Assembly (NCBI RefSeq): GCF_025950235.1
Contig: NZ_JAPDDT010000020.1
Coordinates: forward strand, 39,071-103,070
Reading direction: 5' to 3'
Length of the DNA stretch: 64,000 bases
Origin: Luteolibacter arcticus
GTDB lineage: Bacteria; Verrucomicrobiota; Verrucomicrobiia; Verrucomicrobiales; Akkermansiaceae
Below the pieces are notes generated by a model, which made no database searches, was not told the origin of the DNA, and saw only the letters and a list, made by a program, of their open reading frames with translations. Numbering within the stretch: the first letter of the stretch is position 1; each line of letters starts with the position of its first letter. A program made the position numbers and the translations under genes. Positions 17,616-26,330 of this stretch are shown here, in pieces.

Positions 17616-18452
17616 TCACACCATGCCGAGCACGCGGGCCGTGGTGCCGAGCCCGGTGATGTAAAGTTCGCTGGCTTCGAAGGCGGACTTCTCCAGGTAG
17701 CCGAGCGCGGCGTGGAGGCCGCTTTCGTTCGGCCATGGGGCGACGCTGGTCAGCGTCCCGGCCGCTTTGCCGTCTCGTTCCAAGGTGGAGCCCGGCGGTG
17801 TGTCGGGATCGACCAGGAATGCGGCGAGGCGGCGGTTCACTTTGCCGGCGGTCTTAAGGCGGGAAAGCACCTCTTGGCCGATGTAGCAGCCCTTGTGGTA
17901 GCAGATCGAGGTCCGGTCGAGGGCGGCCTCGGGTGGGAGCATGCCGGGGGTGAGTTCGGCGCCCCATTTCGGGAGGCGGGCTTGGATGCGGCGGGTTTCG
18001 GCTTCGGCTTCGGTGAGGATTTCCAGTTCCGGCAGCGTCGTGCCTGCGGGCAGCCAGAGGTCGAAGCCGTCCTCGGCGATGCGCCTGGCGTGGCGGACGA
18101 AGCCGCCATCGATGGCGGGCGGCTCGATGGCATCGACGACGTGGACGAGCTGCCAGTCCGCCGAGATGTCGTGGATTTCGGCGTCGTCGGCGATCAGGTA
18201 GCGGCCGAGACGGGCCTCGAGTTCCTCGCGTTGTTCGGCGGGGCCTTCAACCCATGGGGAATCGTCAGCGCCGCGGAAAACGTGGACGAACGCCTGCAGG
18301 CGACCCTTCGCGTCAGTCACGCAGGAAGGCAGCGCCGTCTCACCGAGGTCGCGGGCGTCCTGGGTGAGTTGGCCGTTGAGATAGCGCACGGCATCCGGCC
18401 CGCGGAAGGCGAGCAGGCAGCGCGATTCCGGGGCAAGGCTGCGGAGCTTCAC
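17616..18452 (-). CDS. ygfZ: YgfZ/GcvT-family folate-binding protein
   Basis: The 278-residue protein carries YHKGCYIGQEVLSR near residue 190, the KGCYxGQE signature of YgfZ. The fold is related to the glycine-cleavage T-protein. YgfZ-type proteins use tetrahydrofolate and support iron-sulfur cluster enzymes such as MiaB. The GTG start at 18452 overlaps the stop of the upstream dehydrogenase gene by 4 bases (GTGA). Length is slightly below the E. coli protein. The symbol is by motif only. Confidence 0.85.
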   Translation of the reverse strand: MKLRSLAPESRCLLAFRGPDAVRYLNGQLTQDARDLGETALPSCVTDAKGRLQAFVHVFRGADDSPWVEGPAEQREELEARLGRYLIADDAEIHDISADWQLVHVVDAIEPPAIDGGFVRHARRIAEDGFDLWLPAGTTLPELEILTEAEAETRRIQARLPKWGAELTPGMLPPEAALDRTSICYHKGCYIGQEVLSRLKTAGKVNRRLAAFLVDPDTPPGSTLERDGKAAGTLTSVAPWPNESGLHAALGYLEKSAFEASELYITGLGTTARVLGMV

Positions 18453-19288
18453 GGCTGGACGTAAGGAGCGGCGAGGGCCGAGTAATCGCGGTCGGCAAGG
18501 CCCTGGTCACAGAGTTCCTGCATGCGCTGCGAGACGGTGCGGATCGCCGGGGTTTCAAGTCCGGCCTCGGCGGCGAGGTCGAGGACGTAGCGGCTGTCCT
18601 TGAGCATGTTGGAGAGCGAGAAATGGGTGTCGAACTCGCCCTTGGCCATGGTGGGCAGCTTCATCGACGCGAGCACCGAACCACAGGCGTTGAGGGAAAC
18701 GGCATGGGTCAGTGCCTCCGGGGAGATGCCATGGCGGGTGGCGGTCGCCAGCGATTCAGCCAAGGCCTGCACGGTGCAGGCGGAGATCAAGTTGGTGACC
18801 AGCTTCATCACCGTGGCGGTGCCAGCCGCGCCGCAGCGCAGCACGGACTTCGCGGTGTGCAGGAGCACCGGCTCCACGCGGTCGATCAGCTCGTCCGGGC
18901 CGCCGGCGTAGTAAACCAGCGCTCCTCCCGCGGCGGCCTCGCGGCTGCCGGTGAACGGGCAATCGAGAAAACCGATGCCGCGGGCGGCGCATTCGTCGGC
19001 CAGCCAACGGGTGGTCGGCAGATCGACGGTGGCGTGATTCACCAGCACCCGCTCGCGGGCCGGGGCGGCGAAAACCCGGGCTGCGACTTCGCGCACGGCG
19101 GGCGCGTCCTTCAGGTAGAGGAGCACCAGATCGGCGTCGGCGACGGCGTCTTCCACGCTGGCGGCTTCGTCCGGCAGCCCTTTCGGGGTGCGGTTCCAAG
19201 TCTTCACGCGGGCCGCTTTGGCCAGATGCGAGGCGGCACGGGAACCAATGATGCCGAGGCCGAGAACGGCGATGGTGTCGAAACTCAT
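18449..19288 (-). CDS. NAD(P)-dependent beta-hydroxyacid dehydrogenase family protein
   Basis: The 279-residue protein starts with a Rossmann motif (IAVLGLGIIGSRAASHL). It contains FLDCPFTGSREAAAGGALVYYAGG, the substrate-binding signature of the 3-hydroxyisobutyrate/6-phosphogluconate family, and the catalytic Lys in VMKLVTNLI. The substrate is unknown; glyoxylate or succinic semialdehyde reductases and 3-hydroxyisobutyrate dehydrogenase are all possible. It overlaps both neighbours by 4 bases, making a tight three-gene unit with ygfZ and the exported helical protein. Confidence 0.85.
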   Translation of the reverse strand: MSFDTIAVLGLGIIGSRAASHLAKAARVKTWNRTPKGLPDEAASVEDAVADADLVLLYLKDAPAVREVAARVFAAPARERVLVNHATVDLPTTRWLADECAARGIGFLDCPFTGSREAAAGGALVYYAGGPDELIDRVEPVLLHTAKSVLRCGAAGTATVMKLVTNLISACTVQALAESLATATRHGISPEALTHAVSLNACGSVLASMKLPTMAKGEFDTHFSLSNMLKDSRYVLDLAAEAGLETPAIRTVSQRMQELCDQGLADRDYSALAAPYVQP

Positions 19289-20124
19289 GGCCCTTCGTCG
19301 CGCCGGAGGGCGAGCTCGGCAAGCTTCGCCGCCTGCTTGGTGATCTCGGCGACCTTGGACTGGGTCACTTGTTCGCCCTCGGCGACCGTCATCTCGGTCC
19401 GCAGTCCGGCGAAGAGGTCGCGCATTTCCAAGTAGGTGGGGCGCTCGGAAATCCGCGGATTCAGGCTGCCAACCACCGCCGAGTAGTAGTCGGCGATGTC
19501 CTCACGCATCACGTGCTTGGCGCGCTCCGGGCTGAACTGGGCTTGCACCGCGGAGGAGGAAACCTGCAGCGCCCGGATCCAGCCGCCCATCGAGATCAGG
19601 TGGGCGAGGTCGGCATCGCGGAGGGCGACGAGTTCCAGCTCGACGTCCTTCTGGGTGTCGCGAAGTTCCATTTTGAGCTGGGCGATATCCTGCTTGCGGG
19701 CGCTTTCCAGCAAGCTGGCGGCGTGGCGGTTCACCCGTTCGCCCGCTCCGAGGGCCTTCCCGTAGCGGGTCATGTCGGCGGCCAGCTTCTCAACCTTGCC
19801 CAATTCTCCGGCTTGAACCACCAGGAAGCCGTCGGCGATCAGGAACCCGAGTTCCACCGCGAGATCGGCACGGTCCAGCGGGGTGGTCGCCGGGGTTTCG
19901 CGCTGGAATTTCAGGAACGGCAGCGGGGCAAGTGCCTCCAGAGATTCGAAGATCTTGGCGATGGACGGGGCGGTGAACTCGTTGATGGCGAGTTCCTCAC
20001 GGACATGGGCATCTTCCAGGAGGTCGGCCGGGATTTCCGGCTTCTCCGCTTGTTGGGCGGTCACGGGCAGACAGGCCAGCAGAGCCCCGAGGGCGGCGGC
20101 AAACGTCGGGCGGGAAAGGATCAC
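19285..20124 (-). CDS. Exported helical protein of unknown function
   Basis: The frame is open from 20289, but a GTG at 20124 gives a clean signal peptide (VILSRPTFAAALGALLACL, cleavage near TAQQ), so I start there (279 residues). The mature part is mostly helical, rich in Glu, Ala, Leu and Arg, without cysteines or recognised motifs. It overlaps the dehydrogenase gene by 4 bases (ATGA), which supports both the frame and cotranslation. I do not recognise a family. Confidence 0.65.
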   Translation of the reverse strand: MILSRPTFAAALGALLACLPVTAQQAEKPEIPADLLEDAHVREELAINEFTAPSIAKIFESLEALAPLPFLKFQRETPATTPLDRADLAVELGFLIADGFLVVQAGELGKVEKLAADMTRYGKALGAGERVNRHAASLLESARKQDIAQLKMELRDTQKDVELELVALRDADLAHLISMGGWIRALQVSSSAVQAQFSPERAKHVMREDIADYYSAVVGSLNPRISERPTYLEMRDLFAGLRTEMTVAEGEQVTQSKVAEITKQAAKLAELALRRDEGP

Positions 20125-20300
20125 GGAAGAAATGCTGCCACCGGACTGTATTTCCCGCAACCGGCAATGCGGAGCCGGCCTAACAAGGTTGGCGAGTTCC
20201 CGGCTTGACTTGGGGGCGGGGGCATGTTGGCCTCCGGCCGCCCGGATTGCCTCTATTTCAAGCGCTTGGCGACGCCGCGTCTCATCCAATACCCGAGCTC

Positions 20301-21809
20301 ATGGAACTCTCTTCACCTCTTTGGTACGCTTCCTACGTTCTTGTCCTGATCGGCCTCGCCGGTTACGGCTTCCATCGCCTGTGCATCGTTTACCTCTATG
20401 CGAAGCACGCCCGGAACAAGCCGGAGCCCAAGGAGTTGTTCAAGGATCTCCCGCTGGTGACCATCCAGCTCCCCGTGTTCAACGAGATGCATGTGGTGGA
20501 TCGCCTGCTGGAGTCCGTCTCCAAGCTCGATTACCCGCAAGACAAGCTCCAGATCCAGGTGCTGGATGACTCGACCGACGAGACCACCGAGATCTGCCGT
20601 CTCGGCGTGGAACGGCTTCGCGCCCAAGGCTTCGACGCGGAGATGATCCACCGCACCGACCGCACCGGCTACAAGGCCGGAGCGCTGGAACACGGCACCA
20701 AGTTCGCCAAGGGCGAGCTGCTTTTCATCCTGGACGCCGATTTCGTCCCGAATCCGGACGTGCTCCAGAAGACGGTGCACTACTTCACCGACGAGAAGAT
20801 CGGCATGATCCAGACCCGCTGGGGTCACCTGAACCGCACCTTCAACGTGCTGACCCGCATCCAGGCGATGTTCCTGGACGGTCACCTGGAGCTCGAGCAG
20901 ACCGCCCGCAACCGCAGCGGCCGCTTCTTCACCTTCAACGGCACCGCCGGTATCTGGCGGAAGGGCTGCATCGCCGACGCCGGTGGTTGGGAGCACGACA
21001 CGCTCACCGAGGACATGGACCTCAGCTACCGCGCCCAGCTCAAGGGCTGGCGCTTCATTTTCCTCAACGACGTGGAAACCCCGGCCGAGCTGCCGGTGGA
21101 CATGGACGGATTCAAGAGCCAGCAGCACCGCTGGACCAAGGGCTCGATCCAGGTGTGCAAGAAGGTCCTGCCGGCGATCTGGAAGTCGAAGGTGCCGCTC
21201 TACATCAAGATGGAAGCCACGGCGCACCTGACGTCGAACTTCGCCTACCTGATGCTGATCTGCCTGTGCTTCTTGATCTACCCGAACCAGCACGCGGCCC
21301 CGAACTTCGGCCCCATGACGTATTACATCGTCAATATCCCGATCTTCTTCTTCGCGTCCGTCTCGGTGATCGTCTTCTACGTGACCGCCCAGAAGGCGCT
21401 CCGTCCGCACACCTGGTGGAAGGAGCTTCCCTACCTGCCGCTGTTGCTCGCGCTGGGCATCGGGATGTCGATCAACAATGCCAAGGCGGTGATCGAGGCG
21501 ATCTTCAACCACCAGACCGGCTTCGTCCGCACGCCGAAATACGGCATCGGCCAGAAGGCCAAGGGCGACTGGAAGAAGAGCAGCTACAAGGCGATGAAGA
21601 CCCTCACGCCGGTGGTCGAGCTGTTGTTCGGCTTCTTCTTCCTGTTTGTGGTGGTCGAAGCCGCGATGCAGAGCCGTGTGGCCTCGGCAATTCTTCTCCT
21701 TCCCTTCCCGATCGGTTTCTTCTACACTTCGCTATCGTCATTGGCACGCTTGCTGCCCTCCGGTCGCGTAGCCTTGGACTCCACTGCTGACAACTCCAAG
21801 GAAAACTAG
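20301..21809 (+). CDS. Processive family-2 glycosyltransferase (cellulose-synthase-like)
   Basis: The ATG at 20301 gives 502 residues: one N-terminal membrane segment (about 8-32), a GT-A domain, and C-terminal membrane segments from about 300 onward. The catalytic set is complete: VTIQLPVFNE, VLDDSTDET, LFILDADFVPNPD (DxD), TEDMDLSYR, and QQHRWTKGS (the Q-x-x-R-W motif of processive beta-glycosyltransferases). It resembles bacterial CslA or mannan/cellulose synthase-like enzymes. No PilZ domain is present. The polymer made is unknown. The L,D-transpeptidase gene starts 8 bases downstream, so the two are probably cotranscribed and both act on envelope polymers. Confidence 0.88.
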   Translation: MELSSPLWYASYVLVLIGLAGYGFHRLCIVYLYAKHARNKPEPKELFKDLPLVTIQLPVFNEMHVVDRLLESVSKLDYPQDKLQIQVLDDSTDETTEICRLGVERLRAQGFDAEMIHRTDRTGYKAGALEHGTKFAKGELLFILDADFVPNPDVLQKTVHYFTDEKIGMIQTRWGHLNRTFNVLTRIQAMFLDGHLELEQTARNRSGRFFTFNGTAGIWRKGCIADAGGWEHDTLTEDMDLSYRAQLKGWRFIFLNDVETPAELPVDMDGFKSQQHRWTKGSIQVCKKVLPAIWKSKVPLYIKMEATAHLTSNFAYLMLICLCFLIYPNQHAAPNFGPMTYYIVNIPIFFFASVSVIVFYVTAQKALRPHTWWKELPYLPLLLALGIGMSINNAKAVIEAIFNHQTGFVRTPKYGIGQKAKGDWKKSSYKAMKTLTPVVELLFGFFFLFVVVEAAMQSRVASAILLLPFPIGFFYTSLSSLARLLPSGRVALDSTADNSKEN

Positions 21810-21817
21810 AAGCACCC

Positions 21818-22444
21818 ATGATCCGGCGAATTCTCCGTACCGGCTTACTCATCGCATTATCCCTTCCCGCGGCATTCACCCTCACCAGTTGCGGGGGCGG
21901 GAAGGACCAGCGAAATCAAATGATCGTCAGCGTGACCGACCAGCGCATGCTGCTCGTCCACGATGGCAAACCCGTCAAATCCTACCCGATTTCGACTTCC
22001 AAGTTCGGGATCGGTTCGGAGCGCAACAGCAACCGCACCCCGCTGGGGCGCTTGGAAGTTGCCCGCAAGATCGGTGACGGCGCTCCGACAGGCATGGTTT
22101 TCAAGAGCCGCCGCCCCACCGGCGAGGTTCTCAAGCCGAATGCTCCCGGCCGCGACCCGATCGTCAGCCGCATCATGTGGCTGCACGGTACGGAAACCCA
22201 CAACCGCAATACCTACGGGCGCTGCGTGTACATCCACGGCACCCCAGAGGAGTGGCGGCTGGGGAGTCCGGCGTCCTACGGCTGCATCCGGATGGGCATG
22301 AAAGACGTGGTCGATCTTTACGACCGCATCGGCGAGGGAGCTGAGGTCCGGATCATGCGCGGATCGCTGCTCGATACCTGGGCCGGCCAGGAATACGTCC
22401 GCAAGCACTCATCCGAACAATTGCTGGGTGTGGCTAAAAGGTAG
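21818..22444 (+). CDS. L,D-transpeptidase (YkuD) lipoprotein
   Basis: The 208-residue protein has a lipoprotein signal with lipobox LTSC (Cys25). The YkuD domain follows, with HGTPEEW and the active-site SYGCIRM (Cys156). Such enzymes form 3-3 peptidoglycan crosslinks or attach proteins to peptidoglycan on the periplasmic side. No LysM or other cell-wall module is present. It follows the glycosyltransferase gene after 8 bases. Confidence 0.88.
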   Translation: MIRRILRTGLLIALSLPAAFTLTSCGGGKDQRNQMIVSVTDQRMLLVHDGKPVKSYPISTSKFGIGSERNSNRTPLGRLEVARKIGDGAPTGMVFKSRRPTGEVLKPNAPGRDPIVSRIMWLHGTETHNRNTYGRCVYIHGTPEEWRLGSPASYGCIRMGMKDVVDLYDRIGEGAEVRIMRGSLLDTWAGQEYVRKHSSEQLLGVAKR

Positions 22445-22471
22445 ATTCTGGATTCCACCCGAGACACAAGC

Positions 22472-22499
22472 TTGACAGGAGAGGTTCGATTCCTACATT
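22472..22499 (+). promoter_or_regulatory. Candidate sigma-70 promoter of rpsT
   Basis: TTGACA at 22472-22477 and TACATT at 22494-22499 are separated by 16 bases, 52 bases before the rpsT start. The -35 is perfect and the -10 matches 4 of 6. Confidence 0.6.
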
Positions 22500-22551
22500 G
22501 CCGCCCCCGCGCGACCCGGATCGCGCATCAACCGTCCGAACTTTTCCGAAA

Positions 22552-22815
22552 ATGGCTAATCACAAGTCCGCCCTCAAGCGCGTCCGTCAGACCAAGGTCC
22601 GCACCGAGCGCAATCGCGCCCGTAAGCAGACCATCAAGACGCTCCGCAAGAAGACCCTCGCCGCCGTCGCCGCCTCCGACAAGCCGGTCGCCGGTCAGTC
22701 GCTCTCGGAGTTCTCCTCCGCTGTGGACAAGGCCGCCAAGAAGGGCCTGATTCACAAGAACAAGGCCGCCAACCTCAAGAGCAAGGCTGCGAAGGCGCTG
22801 GCCACGCTCGGCTGA
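22552..22815 (+). CDS. rpsT: 30S ribosomal protein S20
   Basis: The 87-residue, very basic protein starts MANHKSALKRVRQ and matches the S20 pattern, including RNRARKQTIKTLRKKT and the C-terminal GLIHKNKAANLKSKAAKAL. S20 binds 16S rRNA in the body of the small subunit. The ATG at 22552 is preceded by no Shine-Dalgarno sequence. A promoter-like pair lies upstream and a strong terminator just downstream, so it looks monocistronic. Confidence 0.96.
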   Translation: MANHKSALKRVRQTKVRTERNRARKQTIKTLRKKTLAAVAASDKPVAGQSLSEFSSAVDKAAKKGLIHKNKAANLKSKAAKALATLG

Positions 22816-22844
22816 AACTTTCTACCGGACGGTTTTGAAATCTT

Positions 22845-22881
22845 GAAGCGGCTCCGGGCTCCGGTGCCGCTTCTGTTTTTT
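22845..22881 (+). terminator. Rho-independent terminator of rpsT
   Basis: GAAGCGGC at 22845-22852 pairs with GCCGCTTC at 22866-22873, with an inner CCGG/CCGG pair, followed by TGTTTTTT. It ends only 9 bases before the next start codon. Confidence 0.85.
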
Positions 22882-22889
22882 GAAGGCCT

Positions 22890-23126
22890 ATGGCTACTCC
22901 AACCCCGGATCCCGATTCACGCGAAGCGAAAGCTGCCCGGATCGCCGCCAACCCCGCTTCCTACAAGGTTTGCGAGGGCTGCGACTCGATCGTCGGCAGC
23001 GGCGTCGTCCTCTGCCCGAACTGTCACAGCTACCGCTTCGACGCCACGCCGGAGAGCGTCCGTCGCCAGGCTTTGGCGCTCGGATCGCGTGAACAAACCT
23101 CGGTCACGGCAGGGGATTTGAGCTGA
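22890..23126 (+). CDS. Small zinc-ribbon protein
   Basis: The 78-residue protein has two CxxC pairs 15 residues apart (CEGC and CPNCHSYRF), a typical zinc ribbon, between a charged N-terminus and an Arg/Gln-rich tail. No enzyme domain is present. The pattern recalls small ribosome-associated or nucleic-acid-binding zinc ribbons, but I cannot name a family. The gene sits 9 bases beyond the rpsT terminator, so readthrough could supply some expression. Confidence 0.65.
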   Translation: MATPTPDPDSREAKAARIAANPASYKVCEGCDSIVGSGVVLCPNCHSYRFDATPESVRRQALALGSREQTSVTAGDLS

Positions 23127-23239
23127 GTTTGAAAGATTTCGAAAAAAATTGCCACTTTCCGGGAACAAATTCGCCTTTCCTGTGTTCTCAGATGAGGTTA
23201 AACGACCAACGGATTCCATACCAACCACCACAGCCATCC

Positions 23240-23716
23240 ATGAAACTGCTACTCAGCTCATTCGTCGCGCTCTTCTGCTGCGCCCCGCTCGCCTTCGCTG
23301 GTGATTGCGAAAAGTGCAAGGAAGGTGACAAGAAGGAAGAGACCACCCTTGCCGGCAAGTGCAAGGACGGTGACTGCGACAAGGAAGAAGACCCAGCTCT
23401 CGCCGGCAAGTGCAAGGATGGCGATTGCGACAAGGAAGAGGACACCGCCCTCGCCGGCAAGTGCAAGGACGGCGATTGCGACAAGGAAGAAGACACCGCC
23501 CTCGCCGGCAAGTGCAAGGACGGCGATTGCGACAAGGAGGAAGACACCGCCCTCGCCGGCAAGTGCAAGGACGGCGATTGCGACAAGGAGGAAGACACCG
23601 CCCTCGCTGGCAAGTGCAAGGACGGCGATTGCGACAAGGAAGAAGATCCCGCTCTCCTCGCTGGCAAGTGCAAGGATGGCGATTGCGACAAGGAAGAAGA
23701 TCCGGCCCTCGCCTGA
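23240..23716 (+). CDS. Secreted Cys-rich acidic tandem-repeat protein
   Basis: The start at 23240 gives a signal peptide (MKLLLSSFVALFCCAPLAFA) and a 158-residue product. After a degenerate unit (GDCEKCKEGDKKEET), seven near-identical units follow, LAGKCKDGDCDKEEDxA. Each is 17 residues except the last, which has an extra Leu. Each unit has two cysteines (KCKDGDC) and six acidic residues. The mature protein holds 16 Cys in pairs and no other domain. Metal binding (metallothionein-like) or disulfide-linked structure is possible; no function is assigned. A good terminator follows. The reverse frames are also open, but that is a by-product of the repeat. Confidence 0.75.
   Translation: MKLLLSSFVALFCCAPLAFAGDCEKCKEGDKKEETTLAGKCKDGDCDKEEDPALAGKCKDGDCDKEEDTALAGKCKDGDCDKEEDTALAGKCKDGDCDKEEDTALAGKCKDGDCDKEEDTALAGKCKDGDCDKEEDPALLAGKCKDGDCDKEEDPALA
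23348..23707 (+). repeat. Tandem coding repeat, seven units of 51 bases (last 54)
   Basis: The units are highly similar at DNA level. They differ mainly at third positions (GGC/GGT, GAA/GAG, GAT/GAC) and in one Thr/Pro codon. The similarity suggests recent expansion by slippage or unequal exchange. The frame is preserved through all units. Confidence 0.9.
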
Positions 23717-23742
23717 TTTCCCTTTTCAGCACTGATTTTTCC

Positions 23743-23769
23743 AAGCCGCCGGGTTTCCGGCGGCTTTTT
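23743..23769 (+). terminator. Rho-independent terminator of the repeat-protein gene
   Basis: A perfect 10-base stem (23743-23752 with 23757-23766), GTTT loop and trailing T-run lie 26 bases beyond the stop. Confidence 0.9.
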
Positions 23770-23849
23770 CGTGTTCGCGTCGCTCGGCATGAGATGGCGT
23801 GCTCCGGTGGTCCGCGGTAGCCTGAGAGCGGCTTTCCCCCCTTTTTCCC

Positions 23850-25334
23850 ATGCACACGGTCAGCCTCGTCTACCCTCACCAGCTCTTCGAGCGACACCCG
23901 GCGCTGCGAGCGGGGCAGCCAGCGCTGCTGATCGAAGATCCGCTGTTCTTCGGGAATGACCCGCACTGGCCTCTTGCGGTCCACAAGCAGCGGCTGGTCC
24001 TGCACCGGGCGTCGATGAGGGTTTGGGCCGCGGGGCGGAAGGACGTCCACTACGTCGAGGCCCCGTGCGGGGCTGAACTTGATTCGGCCGAGTTGTTGGA
24101 AAGGGTCGTGCCGCAAGACGTCACGGGGCTGGAGCTTGCCGATCCGCTCGATGATGTACTCCTGCGCCGCATTCGCCGTTTCTCCGCGAGGCGCGGGATC
24201 GGGTTGGTGGTGCACCCCACGCCGAACCTGCTGACGCCGCCGGACTTCCTGGAGAAGCACACCGGCAGCGGCCGGAAGAGGCCCTTCATGGCGACCTTTT
24301 ACCAGGCCCAGCGTCATCGTCTGGCCATCCTCCTTGAGCCCGATGGCTCGCCATCCGGCGGCCAGTGGTCCTTCGATGCTGAAAACCGGCAACGGTTCCC
24401 CGAGGACCACCTCGCACCAACCGAACCCCGGGCCGCGCAAAACGAGCATGTGAAAGCGGCGATCGATTGGGTGGACACCCGCTTTCCCGACAATCCCGGA
24501 CGCTCAGGGACCTTCGCTTACCCGGTGACGCGGCGCGACGCCCTGGCGTGGCTGGACCGCTTCCTTGGCGAGCGTTTCACGGACTTCGGTGCCTATGAAG
24601 ACGCGCTGTCGCGGAATCACCGGGTGCTCTTCCATTCGGTGCTCACGCCAGCCCTGAACATCGGCCTGCTCGATCCGCTGGAAATCGTGGACCGCGCCTT
24701 GGCTCACGCCACGCGGCACCAAGTGCCGATGAATTCGCTCGAGGGCTTCATCCGTCAGGTGATCGGTTGGCGCGAGTTCATGGCCGGGATTTACCGCCAT
24801 CGCGGCGTGGAGATCCGGAACGGTAATTTCTGGAAGCACGACCGGCCGATGCCGCGCGCCTTTTATGATGGGACGACCGGCATTCCGCCGGTGGACGACG
24901 CGATCCGGCGGGTGCTCGACCACGGCTGGTGCCATCACATCGAGCGCTTGATGGTGCTGGGCAACTTCATGCTCCTCTGCCGGATCCGGCCGGACGATGT
25001 CTACCAGTGGTTCATGGAATTGTTCGTCGATGCCTACGACTGGGTGATGGTGCCGAACGTTTATGGCATGTCGCAATTCGCGGACGGCGGGACCTTCACT
25101 ACCAAGCCGTACCTGAGCGGATCGAATTACCTCCGGAAGATGTCGTACTATCCGAAGGGAGACTGGTGCGACACGTGGGACGCGCTGTTCTGGTGCTTCA
25201 TCGCCGATCACCTGGAGTTCTTCGGCTCGAACCCGCGGCTGTCGATGATGGCCCGCACCTGGGAGAAGCTGCCAGGAGCGAAGAAAGAAGCGCACTACGC
25301 CCGGGCCACGGCCTTCCTCGCGGGGCTCGGCTAG
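23850..25334 (+). CDS. Cryptochrome/photolyase-related protein (FeS-BCP/PhrB-like)
   Basis: The 494-residue protein begins VSLVYPHQLFERHPAL, the start of the deoxyribodipyrimidine photolyase-related family. It carries EGFIRQVIGWREFM and, near residue 425, SGSNYLRKMSYY followed by KGDWCDTWDALFW. This branch binds FAD and, in studied members, a 4Fe-4S cluster, and repairs (6-4) photoproducts. Cysteines suited to a cluster are present in the C-terminal half (HGWCHH, LLCRIRP, DWCDTWD, FWCFIAD). Its TAG stop shares the palindrome CTAG with the stop of xerD on the other strand. Confidence 0.85.
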   Translation: MHTVSLVYPHQLFERHPALRAGQPALLIEDPLFFGNDPHWPLAVHKQRLVLHRASMRVWAAGRKDVHYVEAPCGAELDSAELLERVVPQDVTGLELADPLDDVLLRRIRRFSARRGIGLVVHPTPNLLTPPDFLEKHTGSGRKRPFMATFYQAQRHRLAILLEPDGSPSGGQWSFDAENRQRFPEDHLAPTEPRAAQNEHVKAAIDWVDTRFPDNPGRSGTFAYPVTRRDALAWLDRFLGERFTDFGAYEDALSRNHRVLFHSVLTPALNIGLLDPLEIVDRALAHATRHQVPMNSLEGFIRQVIGWREFMAGIYRHRGVEIRNGNFWKHDRPMPRAFYDGTTGIPPVDDAIRRVLDHGWCHHIERLMVLGNFMLLCRIRPDDVYQWFMELFVDAYDWVMVPNVYGMSQFADGGTFTTKPYLSGSNYLRKMSYYPKGDWCDTWDALFWCFIADHLEFFGSNPRLSMMARTWEKLPGAKKEAHYARATAFLAGLG

Positions 25335-26215
25335 CCGCGCGGATGGAACTTCTTGTGCACCGCCTTGAGCCGCGTGCCATCGACATGGGTATAGATCTGG
25401 GTCGTGGCAATGTCCGCGTGGCCAAGCAGCTCCTGGATCACCCGCAGGTCGGCCCCGCCTTCCAGCAGGTGGGTCGCGAAGGAGTGGCGGAGCAGGTGGG
25501 GATAGACGTTCTGGTCGATCCCCGCCATGGCGGCCCGCTCCTTCACCACTTGCCTCACCCGGTCGGGAGAGAGCTTGGTGCCCCGGACGCTCAGGAAGAT
25601 CTCCGAGCCGGTCCGCTTCTTCACGAGGGCCGGGCGTTCGTTGGTCAGGTAGTCCTCGATCGCCTCTTCCGCGCGCTGGCCGACCGGGACGAGACGGGTT
25701 TTCGACCCCTTGCCCACGACCCGGATGAAGTGCTCGACCGAATCGAGGAACTCCAAGCGTGCGGAGCAGATCTCCGCCAGCCGTAGGCCGGAAGAGTAGA
25801 AGAGTTCCAGAATCGCGAGATCGCGGCGGCCGAGCTGCTTGGTGCGGTCGATCGATTCGAGCAGCTTGCGGATGTCCTCGGCGTGAAGCGTTTCCGGCAG
25901 CGTCTTCTCCGGCCGTGGGGAGAGCAAGGGCTCGGCGGGATCCATCGGTAGCTTGCCGCGCCCCGCCAGCCACCGGAAGAAGACCTTGAGATGAACCGTG
26001 GCGATCCGCAGTGACGAAGCGGCCAGGCCAGCGGTCTTTCGTTCCGCGAGGAAGGCGGAGAGTTCGTCGGTTCCCACGTCGGCGAGTTGCAGGCTGCGCG
26101 TCCGGAGGTAGGCGGAAAATGCATCCAGGGTTTGCTGCACGGAAAGCTGATAGCTTGCCGAGAGACCACGCTCGGTCGCCAAATATAGGATGAATCCTTC
26201 GACCTCCGCGTCCAC
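25331..26215 (-). CDS. xerD: Tyrosine recombinase XerD
   Basis: The 294-residue protein has an N-terminal SAM-like DNA-binding domain (about 1-85) and the catalytic domain with Arg in SSGLRLAEI, HLLRHSFATHLLEGGADLR, LLGHADIATTQIYTHV (catalytic Tyr) and the C-terminal KVHKKFHPRG-type tail. The tail and length fit XerD rather than an integrase. XerC/D resolve chromosome dimers at dif. A GTG at 26215 is the start. No attachment site or phage gene is nearby. Confidence 0.88.
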   Translation of the reverse strand: MDAEVEGFILYLATERGLSASYQLSVQQTLDAFSAYLRTRSLQLADVGTDELSAFLAERKTAGLAASSLRIATVHLKVFFRWLAGRGKLPMDPAEPLLSPRPEKTLPETLHAEDIRKLLESIDRTKQLGRRDLAILELFYSSGLRLAEICSARLEFLDSVEHFIRVVGKGSKTRLVPVGQRAEEAIEDYLTNERPALVKKRTGSEIFLSVRGTKLSPDRVRQVVKERAAMAGIDQNVYPHLLRHSFATHLLEGGADLRVIQELLGHADIATTQIYTHVDGTRLKAVHKKFHPRG

Positions 26216-26330
26216 GGCGTGAAACTGCCAAACCGCCGGGATTCTGGCGAGGGCTCAGGGGGCCGCTTGAAAAACCGGGCCGGGTTTCCAATTGCCTCGG
26301 CACGCCGATCGCTCTTGGTTTTGGAGCTTC

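Noticed and set aside
23348..23707. Possible CRISPR array
   Set aside because: The repeats are contiguous, in frame and without unique spacers; they are coding.
23188..24449. Long minus-strand frames opposite the Cys-rich repeats
   Set aside because: Repeat units of 51 bases keep every frame open; the plus-strand frame alone has a signal peptide and a fitting terminator.
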